Of a DNA stretch of 64,000 nucleotides, positions 35,063-44,591 are shown in pieces. How positions within the stretch are numbered: the first letter of the stretch is position 1; every line of letters starts with the position of its first letter. This DNA is from Thauera aminoaromatica S2 (GTDB lineage Bacteria > Pseudomonadota > Gammaproteobacteria > Burkholderiales > Rhodocyclaceae), in NCBI RefSeq assembly GCF_000310185.1, contig NZ_AMXD01000002.1, positions 50,459-114,458 on the forward strand. Reading direction: 5' to 3'. A program made the translations under genes and the position numbers. Below the pieces are notes generated by a model. The model ran no database searches. It had not been told where the DNA came from and saw only the letters and a program-made list of their open reading frames with translations.

Positions 35063-35337
35063 GTGTTCGGGGTGCTCCGCGGGGTGTCGGGGTCCGTTGC
35101 CGCGCCCGGCCGGGCGGCCGCACGCAGGGTATCGAGATACAGCGCCTCCACCTGCTCGCGCGCCCACGGCGTGCGACGCAGGAACTTGAGGCTCGAGGCG
35201 ATGCTCGGTTCGTGGTTGAAGCAGCGGATGTCGATCCGCCGCCCCAGGCCCGCCCAGCCGAAGCAGGCGACCAGGTCGGTCACGATCCGTTCGAGCGTCA
35301 GGCCATGGAGCGGATTCTTGGGTTGTGCTGCGGTCAT
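35059..35337 (-). CDS. VF530-family (DUF2132) DNA-binding protein
   Basis: This 92-residue protein has the VF530 signature [36 protein letters not shown] and [16 protein letters not shown]. The family has a solved small double-stranded DNA-binding fold of unknown physiological role. A Pro/Ala/Asp tail follows. It is first in a two-gene unit with the RIO kinase. Confidence 0.9.
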   Translation of the reverse strand: MTAAQPKNPLHGLTLERIVTDLVACFGWAGLGRRIDIRCFNHEPSIASSLKFLRRTPWAREQVEALYLDTLRAAARPGAATDPDTPRSTPNT

Positions 35338-35505
35338 CGGGTCTTCTCGCGTCGAGACTGACGGTTGTGCGGATCGCTTGCTGCAGGGGGAGTGACTGAT
35401 ACTCCGCGCTGGCGCGCGTTGTCAATCCGGGGTGTAACGGGCGGCAGAAGGCTGAAATGGGTCTGCGTGGTCATGTGTCGTTTTGCCCGTTGATGCTCGG
35501 GTCGC

Positions 35506-38500
35506 TCAGTAATACTGCCGGATATAACTGAACGCCTTCTCGAACAGCTCCTCGTCCGCGTGCAGCTTGTACTTGAACAAGGCCTTCCGCAGCGCCTTCT
35601 TCACCTCCCGTTCCCCCGCCTGCGTCCCCTGCCATCCCGGGAAGCGCACCAGGCGCACGATCTCGTCGATGTCCGTCACCACGCGCTCGACGATGATCGG
35701 CGTCTCGGGGGTCTTCACCTCGTTGAATAGCGCGGTCAGCGCGGCCTTGCCGCGGTCCTCGTCTTCCTCGGGAGGGGTCTCCCTTTCAGCCTGCAGGGTT
35801 TCCTTGGCGATCTGCAGCAGCTGCTTGAGGAAGTCGACGCTGTTGATCTGGCCGGACTCGAAGCGCTCCTTGAGCGCATCCAGCCGCTCGGATAGATCCT
35901 TGAACTTCGGATTGCCCTGGTGCTTGCGCAGCCGGCGGTTGAGCTTGATCTCGAGTTCCTTCGCCTTCTTCGGGTCAGGGTTCGACAGCACGGCCTCGAG
36001 CAGGTCGGCGTCGAGCACCAAGGTGTCGAGGTCGTCGCGGATGGCGTCGACATGCACGTTCTGGTGGATCAGCTCGATGGTCTTGGCGCCGAGCGAATGC
36101 CAGATCAGCTTGCCGTGGCCGCTCGACGGCTGCACCGACTGGTAGATCTGCGACAGCCACTTGTAGTCGGTCTCGTACTGTCCAAGCAGCGGGTCGGGCG
36201 ACAGTGCTTCCCAGATGCGCGCGAGCACGCTGTATTCCGCGGCGAAGGCGTCGCGGGTGTCGTTGTTCGGCAGGCACTGCTGGGCGGCGATCAAGCCTTC
36301 GTAGCCTTGCTGGCTGCGGTCGACGCCGGGAAAGAAGCCAAGGCATTTCTGCATCGCCTCAGGCAGCGTGTCCTTCAGCTCCTGGATGTTGCTGATGACC
36401 TGCTTCACGCTCTGGTCGTCGAACTCCAGGGCGGCAGCCACATCGTCGAAGATGCCGAGGTAGTCAACGATGAGGCCGTGGGTCTTCTGCTCGGAATAGG
36501 TGCGGTTCACCCGGCAAATCGCCTGCAGCAGCGTGTGGTCGCGCAGCGGCTTGTCGAGGTACATCGCCTGCAGGATGGGGGCGTCGAAGCCGGTGAGCAG
36601 CTTGGCGGTGACGATGATCAGCTTGAGCGGGTCGGCCGGGTCGCGGAAGCGGTCGAGCAGGCGCTCTTCCTCGTCGCGGCTGCGGTCGTAGCGGGCGTAT
36701 TCGGGACGCTCCTTGCGGTCGCCCGGCTGCACCGACATGACGATGTCGGTCGCCTCGGCCGGCAGCAGCTTGTCGAGCTCGGCCTTGAACAGCAGGCAGG
36801 ACTCGCGATCGAAGGTGACGACCTGGCCCTTGAAGCCGTTGGGCTCGACCTTGCTCTGGTAGTGCTGGACGATGTCCTCGCAGATGCGGCGGATGCGCTC
36901 GGGCGTCTTCACCAGCACCGCCATCTTGGCTGCGGTCTTGGCGAGGTTGTCGCGGTCGAGGTCGGACAGGCCGCCGGTCAGGTCCTTGTAGGCCTCGTCG
37001 ATCGCGGCCTTGTCGATGTGCAGGTCCACCAGCCGCGGCTCGAAGTGCAGCCGCAGCGTGGCGCCGTCGCGGATCGACTCCTCGAAGCCGTAGCGGCTCA
37101 GGTAGCCCTTCTCGTCCTCGTCGGCACCGAAGGCGTAGAAGGTGTTGCGGTCGGCGCGGTTGATCGGCGTGCCGGTGAGGCCGAACAGGAAGGCATTGGG
37201 CAGCGCCTCGCGCATCTTGCGGCCGAGGTCGCCTTCCTGGGTGCGGTGCGCCTCGTCGACCAGGGCGATGATGTTGCTGCGCTCGTTCAGCGCCCCGGCT
37301 TTCCCGTTTGGCGTTTCGCCGAACTTGAAGATCGTCGTGATGATGATCTTGCGCACGTCCTGCGCCAGCAGTTGCTGCAGCTTCTCGCGCGAGTCGGCCT
37401 TTTCCAGGTTGGGGATGTCGGCGCCGGTGAAGGTGCCGGTGATCTGGGTATCAAGGTCGATGCGGTCCACCACGATCAGCACCGTGGGGTTCTTCAGCCG
37501 CGGGTGCATGCGCAGCTTCTGCGCCGCGAACACCATCAGCAGCGACTTGCCCGAACCCTGGAAATGCCAGATCAGGCCCTTCTTCGGCTGGCCCGCCAGC
37601 ACGCGCTCGACGATCTTGTTGGCCGCCTCGTATTGCTGGTAGCGGCAGATGATCTTGATGCGGCGCTTCTTCTTGTCGGTAGCGAACAGCGTGAAGCTGG
37701 CGAGAATGTCGAGCACCACCTGCGGACGCAGCATGCTTTCGACCGACTGCCGCAGCGACTTCAGCGGATGCGTCTGGCCGCGCGCATCGTCCGCCCCGCC
37801 ATCCAGGTTCCACGGCCCCCAGTCCTTCACCGGCAGGCCGATCGAGCCGTAGCGGAACTCCTTGCCCTCGGTCGCCACCGAGAACACGTTGCAGACGAAC
37901 AGCTCGGGGACGAACTTCTCGTAGTCCTCATGCACCTGCAGCGCGCCGTCGACCCAGCTGATGCACTTCTTCACCGGCGTCTTGGCCTCGATCAGCACCA
38001 GCGGCAGGCCATTGACCAGCAGCACCAGATCGGCCCGACGCTCGGCGGAGCCGGCGCGGAAAGTGAATTGACGGGTAAGGACGAAGTCGTTGCACGCCGG
38101 GTCGTCGAAGTCGATCAGCCGCACCGGCACATGCTCGTTGTTCGGCCCGAACGGCATCGAGCGTTCGCCGCGCATCCAGGCGGCCATTTCCTCGTTGGCG
38201 CGGATCAGGCCGTCGGAACGCACCGACAGCACGATGGCGCGCAGCTTGTAGAGGACTTCGTCGGCCAGATCGGGCCGGGCCGCGATTTCGGGGTTGAGGC
38301 GGATGAGGGCGTCGCGCAGCCAGGGTTCGACGAGGAGCTCATGCGGCTGGCGGGGGATGTCGGCGGGGGCTGCGAAGTGCCAACCAGTGCGCCTTGGCTT
38401 GCGGAGGTAGTTGGGAGAGGGCTCTTCGGCCTTATTAGCGAGGGGGTTGCCTAAGTCCGCCAGGAGGTCGGACAGGTAGGCCTCGACGGTGTTGGATTCA

Positions 38501-38508
38501 GTGAACAT
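35506..38508 (-). CDS. hsdR: type I restriction endonuclease subunit R
   Basis: HsdR is the motor and nuclease subunit, 1000 residues. The N-terminal PD-(D/E)xK nuclease shows RADLVLLVNGLPLVLIEAKTP (E and K near residues 174-176). The SF2 translocase has Walker A QGSGKS (317-322), DEAH box ALVDEAHRT near 420, motif III GLTGTPI, and later motifs ending in AICRVNRTY (QxxxRxxR type). A helical C-terminal region for HsdM contact follows. All key residues are present, so it should be active. It is the last gene of the locus, with 0 nt between the hsdS stop and its ATG. Confidence 0.95.
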   Translation of the reverse strand: MFTESNTVEAYLSDLLADLGNPLANKAEEPSPNYLRKPRRTGWHFAAPADIPRQPHELLVEPWLRDALIRLNPEIAARPDLADEVLYKLRAIVLSVRSDGLIRANEEMAAWMRGERSMPFGPNNEHVPVRLIDFDDPACNDFVLTRQFTFRAGSAERRADLVLLVNGLPLVLIEAKTPVKKCISWVDGALQVHEDYEKFVPELFVCNVFSVATEGKEFRYGSIGLPVKDWGPWNLDGGADDARGQTHPLKSLRQSVESMLRPQVVLDILASFTLFATDKKKRRIKIICRYQQYEAANKIVERVLAGQPKKGLIWHFQGSGKSLLMVFAAQKLRMHPRLKNPTVLIVVDRIDLDTQITGTFTGADIPNLEKADSREKLQQLLAQDVRKIIITTIFKFGETPNGKAGALNERSNIIALVDEAHRTQEGDLGRKMREALPNAFLFGLTGTPINRADRNTFYAFGADEDEKGYLSRYGFEESIRDGATLRLHFEPRLVDLHIDKAAIDEAYKDLTGGLSDLDRDNLAKTAAKMAVLVKTPERIRRICEDIVQHYQSKVEPNGFKGQVVTFDRESCLLFKAELDKLLPAEATDIVMSVQPGDRKERPEYARYDRSRDEEERLLDRFRDPADPLKLIIVTAKLLTGFDAPILQAMYLDKPLRDHTLLQAICRVNRTYSEQKTHGLIVDYLGIFDDVAAALEFDDQSVKQVISNIQELKDTLPEAMQKCLGFFPGVDRSQQGYEGLIAAQQCLPNNDTRDAFAAEYSVLARIWEALSPDPLLGQYETDYKWLSQIYQSVQPSSGHGKLIWHSLGAKTIELIHQNVHVDAIRDDLDTLVLDADLLEAVLSNPDPKKAKELEIKLNRRLRKHQGNPKFKDLSERLDALKERFESGQINSVDFLKQLLQIAKETLQAERETPPEEDEDRGKAALTALFNEVKTPETPIIVERVVTDIDEIVRLVRFPGWQGTQAGEREVKKALRKALFKYKLHADEELFEKAFSYIRQYY

Positions 38509-39687
38509 CTAACCTCCATCCAGCGCCGTTGCCGCAGCTTTTCTCGCAAAACTACGCGCCGTCTCGAGTCGTTCCAACTGCGCATTCATAGCTTTCCTGA
38601 GCGTACCCAGAGTTGCCAGAAACACTCGCTGGTCCTCAAGCGGTGGCACCCTCAGTGGCATATTGAGCAGATTGGCGCGATTTATCTTCTTCATGCTTGC
38701 GCTCGTTCCTGCAGCAATCCTCATGAGATATTCCCGTGCGGGAGTCGCTTGCATCAATGCTTCGAGGTAGCGAGGATCGATCAGGAAAGGGTTCGGCTTC
38801 AACCGCATCATTGTGTCGGGGAAAGAAACGTCATTTCGTTCGTCAGTGAAGATCCCCACGTATCCGACACGATCTGCTGTATTCGATCGAGATATCAGGA
38901 GGTCGCCGACAGCAAGCCTCGCAGCGAGCATTCTGCTGGTCGGCTCAACTGATTTGAAGTCTCCCGACACGTATCCGGTGCGGGACAATGATGCCAAGCC
39001 CAACACAAAGTGGCCGGTAACTGCGTCCCGCGGTGGCGCACTGCATCCACTCTCTGGAGACTGAAGCAACAGGCCGCTCAATAGGCAACTCTCTGACTTG
39101 CCGGGCCCTGCTCTGCCAACCAGAGTGTCTTTGTACGCTTGGAGGACATGCCTTGCGGCGTTAAGTGCATCTTCCGAACGCCGGGTACTTTCCGCGCACG
39201 CGTTGAGTAATTCAACTATTGCACCCTGAGCATCAAGTGGTGGTAGAGCAAAGTCCTGTACCGCTAAAGTCCTCCAGTTGATCGTCGGCGACAACGACCC
39301 AACCGAGATCTCCACCGCTCGATTCATGAAAACATCGCTTTGCATGAAAAACGGCAGGAACTCCGGCAACACGACATCAGGCTTCGCCCGCAGCACCATG
39401 GCATGGGCCGAGCAAATGCCGTCGAACTCCGCCACCCCGAGCTTGCGCTGATACGCCCGGCGGCGCCCGAAGATGATGTCACCCTTGCGGAAGACGAGCT
39501 TGGTCGCCTCGACGTCGTCCGGACTGCCCCAGCGCCGGATCTTCAGCGAATCGGAATCGAGGTGCTCGAGGCCGACGTAATGCTCCATGCCGGATTCGGA
39601 AGGGTTGTCGACCCGCTCGTTGACGTTGGTGGCGATCTGGTCAAAGCGCCACACCTTCCAGCCGGGCTTCAGTTGCTTCTCAGCCAT
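38509..39687 (-). CDS. hsdS: type I restriction specificity subunit S
   Basis: HsdS is a 392-residue DNA-recognition subunit with two target-recognition domains separated by helical spacers (about 150-185 and the C-terminal 40 residues). The first domain contains WGSPDDVEATKLVFRKGDIIFGRRRA and the second LISRSNTADRVGYVGIF. Base composition over 38690-39300 is clearly more AT-rich than the flanks, as expected for frequently exchanged TRDs. The start at 39687 overlaps the upstream gene by 8 nt; the longer frame to 39717 is not needed. The recognition site cannot be predicted. Confidence 0.93.
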   Translation of the reverse strand: MAEKQLKPGWKVWRFDQIATNVNERVDNPSESGMEHYVGLEHLDSDSLKIRRWGSPDDVEATKLVFRKGDIIFGRRRAYQRKLGVAEFDGICSAHAMVLRAKPDVVLPEFLPFFMQSDVFMNRAVEISVGSLSPTINWRTLAVQDFALPPLDAQGAIVELLNACAESTRRSEDALNAARHVLQAYKDTLVGRAGPGKSESCLLSGLLLQSPESGCSAPPRDAVTGHFVLGLASLSRTGYVSGDFKSVEPTSRMLAARLAVGDLLISRSNTADRVGYVGIFTDERNDVSFPDTMMRLKPNPFLIDPRYLEALMQATPAREYLMRIAAGTSASMKKINRANLLNMPLRVPPLEDQRVFLATLGTLRKAMNAQLERLETARSFARKAAATALDGG

Positions 39688-41515
39688 TGTTCCTGTCCTC
39701 CGCGCCGGCGGCGACATAGGCCTGGTGCGGGTGTTTAGCGCTTTCGGGGTAGCGAAAGCGCAGCTGCCCCTCTCGCACCATTGGAATCAGGTGCTTGTTG
39801 CGCAAGTAGTGCCGGTCTTTGTTCAGAAAGCTTGCAAGCTGGTCCACGCCCAAAGCCTGCCATGCGCACAGGCGCACAATGCCTCCACGCAAGGCTTCCG
39901 TGCTGACGCGGCCCTGTAGGGTTGCAAGCAAGGTTGCAAGCTCGAGAGGCAAGGTTGCATGCTTTGGGTTGCAAGCCTCCCCTGCTGGCGCACTGGAGCT
40001 TGGGTGGATTGCAAGCGGCGTGGGGATTGTTGGGCTGGCCAGTTCGTAATACGTGTGGCTGCCTCCCCCATGTTTTTCCAGCAAACCCTTGTCTCGCAGG
40101 CGGCGCAGCACGCGGCTGGCGGTCAGCGTGTCCAGCCCGCTGAAGTCGCGGCACGCCGTGTTGTCCACCGCACCGGTGGCGCGAGCGCAAATCAGCACCT
40201 TGGTTTCGTCGGCATCCAGCGGCTCGCTGCTCAGCGAGCGCAGCCAGGCATGGTCGTCCTCGGTGAGCAGGTTGTGCAGGAAGAGCGTGACGCGGAACTC
40301 GTCCGACTCGCGGCTGGAGTGAAACTCGGGCAGCGTCAGTCCGGCCTCGGCAGCCAGGCGGCGCATGCTGCGGATGCCGGTGCCTTTGGCTTCGGCCAGG
40401 TTCAGGTCGTGGAGCACGGCAGCCAGGGTGGGGTTACGCAGCCGTGAGCCTGGAATGCCGAGCTCGGCCACGGGCTTGAGCGAATGACCGACGTTGCGGA
40501 TCTCGATGCGGTTGCTGTAGCGGATGATCTGGATCGGGCTGTGCTGCGTGTAGCTGCGGTGCATCACCGCATTGGCCAGCGCCTCGCGGATCACCTTGCG
40601 CGGGACGATCGGCTCCTGGACGCTGTGCAGTTCGCCCTCGGGCAGGTGGAAACCCTTGGGCAGCTCGTCGATGATGCTGGCTTCGGCCAGGGGCAGCGCC
40701 AGCAGCAGCGGCTTGCGGATCTCGATGGACTGGAAGCGCTCGTGCGGGTCTTCCATCCACTCGATGCCAGGCACGCGGATGTAGTCGATCTTGACCATCG
40801 GCAGCATGCGGCGCAGCGCCATCGGTTTGCCGAACAGCAGGATGCCGGCCAACGTGGGGCGCGGCTCGCCATCGACGCAGCGCACCGCGCCGAGCGCCTC
40901 GAGCAGATCATCGTCGCTGTAGCCGAGCTCCTCGGCGCTGGCGTTCAAGCGGCTGCGCACGCGGCGGTATTCGGCCAGCGCGGCGGGGTCGAAATCGTCC
41001 AGGCGTGCATCGGTGAGAATGCTCTGGTCCGGCCCTTTCTGCGGGCGGGTGTCGCCGCGCAGCACCCACAGATCCTCGTCGGTGCAGCGCTGGTCGGTCG
41101 ATCCGATGCGGCGGAAGGCTCCGCGCGGCAGGCTGGTGGCCTTGAGATAGACCGGCTTGTGCCCGCTATCCACCTCGGCCACATACACCACGACCAGGGT
41201 CTTGCCGTCGATACGCTCGACGCTGATTTCCGGACGCAATGGAAAACTGAGCATGCTCGCGCATTGCGAGGCCAGATCCTGCTGCAGCTTGTCGGGGTCG
41301 GGCACACCCTCGGGGCGATAAACGGTGTCGCCCTTGTCGTTGATCGACCAATCGACGCCGAGCAGCAAGTGGCCGCCGTCCATGCCGGGCTCGTTGGCAA
41401 AGGCGATGACGGTCTCCAGCACCGACTTGCCGATTTCCCGCGCACGCTTGGCCTCGATGCGCGGCGACTCGTCGCTGGCATTGAGCTCGTCGAGCAGTTC
41501 CTGCGCGCTACGCAT
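39680..41515 (-). CDS. AlbA_2/HATPase-type ATP-binding protein within the hsd locus
   Basis: This 611-residue protein has an N-terminal Schlafen-like AlbA_2 domain (RIEAKRAREIGKSVLETVIAFAN, GGHLLLGVD). A GHKL-type ATP-binding domain follows (VIREALANAVMHRSY, RIEIRNVGHSLKP, GTGIRSMRR), then one or two winged-helix segments (LTASRVLRRLRDKGLLEKHGGG). Proteins of this group are often annotated as transcriptional regulators and recur inside type I RM and other defence loci; their function is unproven. The gene overlaps hsdM by 8 nt and hsdS by 8 nt, so it is translated as part of the RM operon. The ATG 41515 start excludes a longer frame inside hsdM. Confidence 0.85.
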   Translation of the reverse strand: MRSAQELLDELNASDESPRIEAKRAREIGKSVLETVIAFANEPGMDGGHLLLGVDWSINDKGDTVYRPEGVPDPDKLQQDLASQCASMLSFPLRPEISVERIDGKTLVVVYVAEVDSGHKPVYLKATSLPRGAFRRIGSTDQRCTDEDLWVLRGDTRPQKGPDQSILTDARLDDFDPAALAEYRRVRSRLNASAEELGYSDDDLLEALGAVRCVDGEPRPTLAGILLFGKPMALRRMLPMVKIDYIRVPGIEWMEDPHERFQSIEIRKPLLLALPLAEASIIDELPKGFHLPEGELHSVQEPIVPRKVIREALANAVMHRSYTQHSPIQIIRYSNRIEIRNVGHSLKPVAELGIPGSRLRNPTLAAVLHDLNLAEAKGTGIRSMRRLAAEAGLTLPEFHSSRESDEFRVTLFLHNLLTEDDHAWLRSLSSEPLDADETKVLICARATGAVDNTACRDFSGLDTLTASRVLRRLRDKGLLEKHGGGSHTYYELASPTIPTPLAIHPSSSAPAGEACNPKHATLPLELATLLATLQGRVSTEALRGGIVRLCAWQALGVDQLASFLNKDRHYLRNKHLIPMVREGQLRFRYPESAKHPHQAYVAAGAEDRNNG

Positions 41516-43034
41516 CGCTTGCCTCCTTCGCCACGCCGAGCCCGTCCAGCGTCTCGACCAGCGCATCCATCTGCTGCCAGAACGCCCGCCCGCTCTCCTG
41601 CCAGGCGTCCCAGGCCTCGGCGAGGCTGGCCGGCTGGTCGCCGCCGGCCGCCGCGGCGGCGGCACTGGCCGACGGGCGCTTCACGTACAGCGGAATCGAC
41701 AGATTGCCGGCGTTCTTGTGCAGTTCGGCGAGCGTCGCCACCCGTGCAAAGCCGGGCGCGTCGGCGAAGGCCTTGAAGGCACCGAGGATGCGCTGCTGGT
41801 GCCCGGGCTTGAGGAAGCTCTGTGCGCGCTCGCGCGTGACCTCGCCCACCGCGTCGATGAACAGCACCCTGCCCTGGCGTTCGGCCGGCTTGCGCCGGTT
41901 GCAGATCAGGATGCAGGACTCCATGGGGGAGTTGTAGAACAGGTTGGGACCGAGGCCGACGACCGCCTCCACCCAGTCCTGCTCGATCATCTTGCTGCGC
42001 ATGGCCTCTTCCTCGTTGCGGAACAGCACGCCGTGCGGCCACAGGATGGCGCAGCGACCGCGGTCGGACAGGCTGCCGAGGATGTGCTGCTGGAAGGCGT
42101 AGTCCGCCCGCCCCTGCGGCGGGGTGCCGAGGAAGTTGCGGCCCCACTTGTCCTGCGTCCACGCCTCGCGGTCCCACTGTTTGACGGAGTACGGCGGGTT
42201 GGCGAGGATAACGTCGAAGCGGCGCAGCCGGTCACCTTCGATGTGGCGCGGCTCGGCGAGGGTGTCGCCGCGGATGATCTGAAAGTCCTCGACGCCGTGC
42301 AGGAAGAGGTTCATGCGCGCGATCGACGAGGTGATGAGATTGCGTTCCTGACCGTAGAGCTTGAGCGTGCGGTATTCGCCGCCCGAGCGCTTCACCTCGT
42401 CCAGCGCGGAGATCAGCATGCCGCCGGTACCGCAGGTGGGGTCGTAGATGGACTCGCCCGCCTGCGGGGCGAGGAGCTGCGTCATCAGGTGGACGACGGT
42501 GCGGTTGGTGTAGAACTCGGCCGCGGTGTGACCGGAGTCGTCGGCGAACTTCTTGATGAGGTATTCGTAGGCGTTGCCGAGCTCGTCCTCGGGCACGTTG
42601 GCGACCGAGAGCGTCTGCGTGGAGAAGTGCTCGATAAGGTTCTTGAGCGTTTCGTCGGGCAGGCGCTCGCGATTGGTCCACGGCGCGTCGCCGAAGATGC
42701 CGTCGAGCAGGTCCGGGTTGGCAGACTCGATCGCCCGCATCGCCTGCTGGATGGCGGCGCCGACGTTGCGCGGCGTCTGGCGCACGTCGTTCCAGTGCGC
42801 GCCCGCGGGGATCTGGAAGCGATGGTTCTCGGCGAATTTGGCATAGGACAGGTCGCCATCGGACTCGGCCAGCGCGACCTCGTACTCCTCGTCCCAGACG
42901 TCGGAGACCCGCTTGAAGAACAGCAGCGGGAAGATGAACTGCTTGTAGTCGCCGGCGTCGATCAGCCCGCGCAGCAACACGGCCGCGCCCCAGAGGTAGC
43001 TTTCGAGTTCTTGCTGGGTGATGCGCCTGCTCAT
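41508..43034 (-). CDS. hsdM: type I DNA methyltransferase subunit M, second gene
   Basis: This is an N6-adenine methyltransferase subunit of 508 residues. It has an HsdM_N helical domain (LESYLWGAAVLLRGLIDAGDYKQ), SAM motif DPTCGTGGML near residue 200, and catalytic motif NPPY near 278. It is a paralogue, not a copy, of the hsdM directly upstream: GEFYT is here AEFYT, and NPPF is here NPPY. The start ATGA overlaps the upstream hsdM stop by 4 nt. A Pro/Ala-rich patch (SASAAAAAAGGDQPAS) lies before the C-terminal helix. All catalytic residues are intact. Confidence 0.93.
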   Translation of the reverse strand: MSRRITQQELESYLWGAAVLLRGLIDAGDYKQFIFPLLFFKRVSDVWDEEYEVALAESDGDLSYAKFAENHRFQIPAGAHWNDVRQTPRNVGAAIQQAMRAIESANPDLLDGIFGDAPWTNRERLPDETLKNLIEHFSTQTLSVANVPEDELGNAYEYLIKKFADDSGHTAAEFYTNRTVVHLMTQLLAPQAGESIYDPTCGTGGMLISALDEVKRSGGEYRTLKLYGQERNLITSSIARMNLFLHGVEDFQIIRGDTLAEPRHIEGDRLRRFDVILANPPYSVKQWDREAWTQDKWGRNFLGTPPQGRADYAFQQHILGSLSDRGRCAILWPHGVLFRNEEEAMRSKMIEQDWVEAVVGLGPNLFYNSPMESCILICNRRKPAERQGRVLFIDAVGEVTRERAQSFLKPGHQQRILGAFKAFADAPGFARVATLAELHKNAGNLSIPLYVKRPSASAAAAAAGGDQPASLAEAWDAWQESGRAFWQQMDALVETLDGLGVAKEASDA

Positions 43035-44527
43035 TTCAGCCAGCCCCCTTCCGCCATGACCTGGGCGAGGCGCTCTTCGGCCTCGCGGCAGCGCTGGAGC
43101 GCGTCCTTGAAGGCGGCGATCGCCTCGGGCAGCGGCGGGATGTCTTCCTGCAGCGGCGGCAGCACGTAGCGCGAGATGTTGAGTGTCCAGTCCTCGGCCT
43201 CGATCTCGTCGAGCGCGACGACCCTCACCGCGTCCTGCACGTCCTGGAAGTCGCGATACCAGCCGAGGATCTGCGCGGCGTGCTCGGCCTCTAGATAGTT
43301 CTGCGCCCTACCCCGCCGGAAGAGGCGAGAGGCGTCGGCGACCAACACCTTGCGCCGGCGCGCGGCGGGCTTCTTCTTGCGCAGCACCAGGATGCACGCG
43401 GCCAGACCGGTGCCGTAGAACAGGTTGGGCGCCAGGCCGATCACCGCTTCGATGAGGTCGAGCTCGAGCAGCTTCTGGCGGATGCCGCCCTCGGCGCCTT
43501 TGCGGAACAGCGCACCTTGCGGCAGCACGACCGCCATGCGGCCGGTGCCGTCGGCCATGGACTTGACCATGTGCTGCACCCAGGCGAAATCACCGCTCGA
43601 AGAGGGCGGCAGGCCGGCGAAGTTGCGGCCGAAGGGGTCGTTGAGCCACAGATCCTCGCCCCATTTCTCCAACGAGAACGGCGGGTTGGCAATGACGCAG
43701 TCGAAGGCGGACAGGCGGTCGCCGTCGAAGAAGGCCGGGTTGCGCAGCGTGTCGCCGCGAACGATCTTGAAGTCCTCGATGCCGTGCAGGAAGAGGTTCA
43801 TCCGCGCGATGGACGAGGTGGTGAGGTTTTTCTCCTGCCCGTAGAGCTTGCCCCACAGGCGCTTCACGTCGCCGTGCATCTCCTGCACGTGCTGCACCGC
43901 GGCCAGCAGCATGCCGCCGGTGCCGCAGGCGGGGTCGTAGATGGTCTCGCCTTCGCGCGGGTCGAGCATGTCGATCATCAGCCGCACCACGCTGCGCGGC
44001 GTATAGAACTCGCCGGCCTTCTTGTTGGTGGCGTCGGCGAACTTCTTGATCAGGTATTCGTATGCGTCGCCGAGCAGGTCGGACGTGACGTTGCCGTTGC
44101 CGAGCGGCAGCTTCGAGAAGTGCTCGATGAGATCCTTGAGCAGCGCATCGGACAGGCGCTCCTTGTTCGACCACTGGGCATCGCCGAACACGCCATAGAG
44201 CGTGTCGGGGTTGGCCTTCTCGATCTCGCGCATCGCGTGCTGCAGCGCCGCGCCGACGTTGGCAGCCTTGGCGCGGACGTCGTTCCAGTGGCAATCGTCG
44301 GGGATCTGGAAGCGGTGCGACTCGGGGAACCACGCGAGCTGCTCGTCGCCGGTCTCGTCGACGATCTCCTGGTATTCCTCGTCCCAGACGTCGCAGATGC
44401 GCTTGAAGAAGAGCAGCGGAAAGATGTAGGTCTTGAAATCGGCCGCGTCGACCGGCCCGCGGAGGATGTTGGCCGACTCCCAGAGGTGCGATTCGAGCTG
44501 GGCGAGCGTGATGCTGGGTTGATGCAA
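43031..44527 (-). CDS. hsdM: type I DNA methyltransferase subunit M, first gene
   Basis: This is an N6-adenine methyltransferase subunit of 498 residues. HsdM_N is at about 1-150 (LESHLWESANILRGPVDAADFKT), the SAM motif DPACGTGGML near 200, the catalytic motif NPPF near 281, and a C-terminal helical tail for HsdS contact. It is the first gene of the hsdM-hsdM-albA-hsdS-hsdR operon. It shares long blocks with the next gene (LIEHFS, EYLIKKFAD, SSIARMNLFLHG) yet differs throughout, so the pair is an old duplication or a functional heterodimer. Confidence 0.94.
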   Translation of the reverse strand: MHQPSITLAQLESHLWESANILRGPVDAADFKTYIFPLLFFKRICDVWDEEYQEIVDETGDEQLAWFPESHRFQIPDDCHWNDVRAKAANVGAALQHAMREIEKANPDTLYGVFGDAQWSNKERLSDALLKDLIEHFSKLPLGNGNVTSDLLGDAYEYLIKKFADATNKKAGEFYTPRSVVRLMIDMLDPREGETIYDPACGTGGMLLAAVQHVQEMHGDVKRLWGKLYGQEKNLTTSSIARMNLFLHGIEDFKIVRGDTLRNPAFFDGDRLSAFDCVIANPPFSLEKWGEDLWLNDPFGRNFAGLPPSSSGDFAWVQHMVKSMADGTGRMAVVLPQGALFRKGAEGGIRQKLLELDLIEAVIGLAPNLFYGTGLAACILVLRKKKPAARRRKVLVADASRLFRRGRAQNYLEAEHAAQILGWYRDFQDVQDAVRVVALDEIEAEDWTLNISRYVLPPLQEDIPPLPEAIAAFKDALQRCREAEERLAQVMAEGGWLK

Positions 44528-44591
44528 GGCGCGTACTCGCAGGTGGAAAACTGGGCTGGATTATCGCAGATGAGACGCGCACAGCAGGGGG

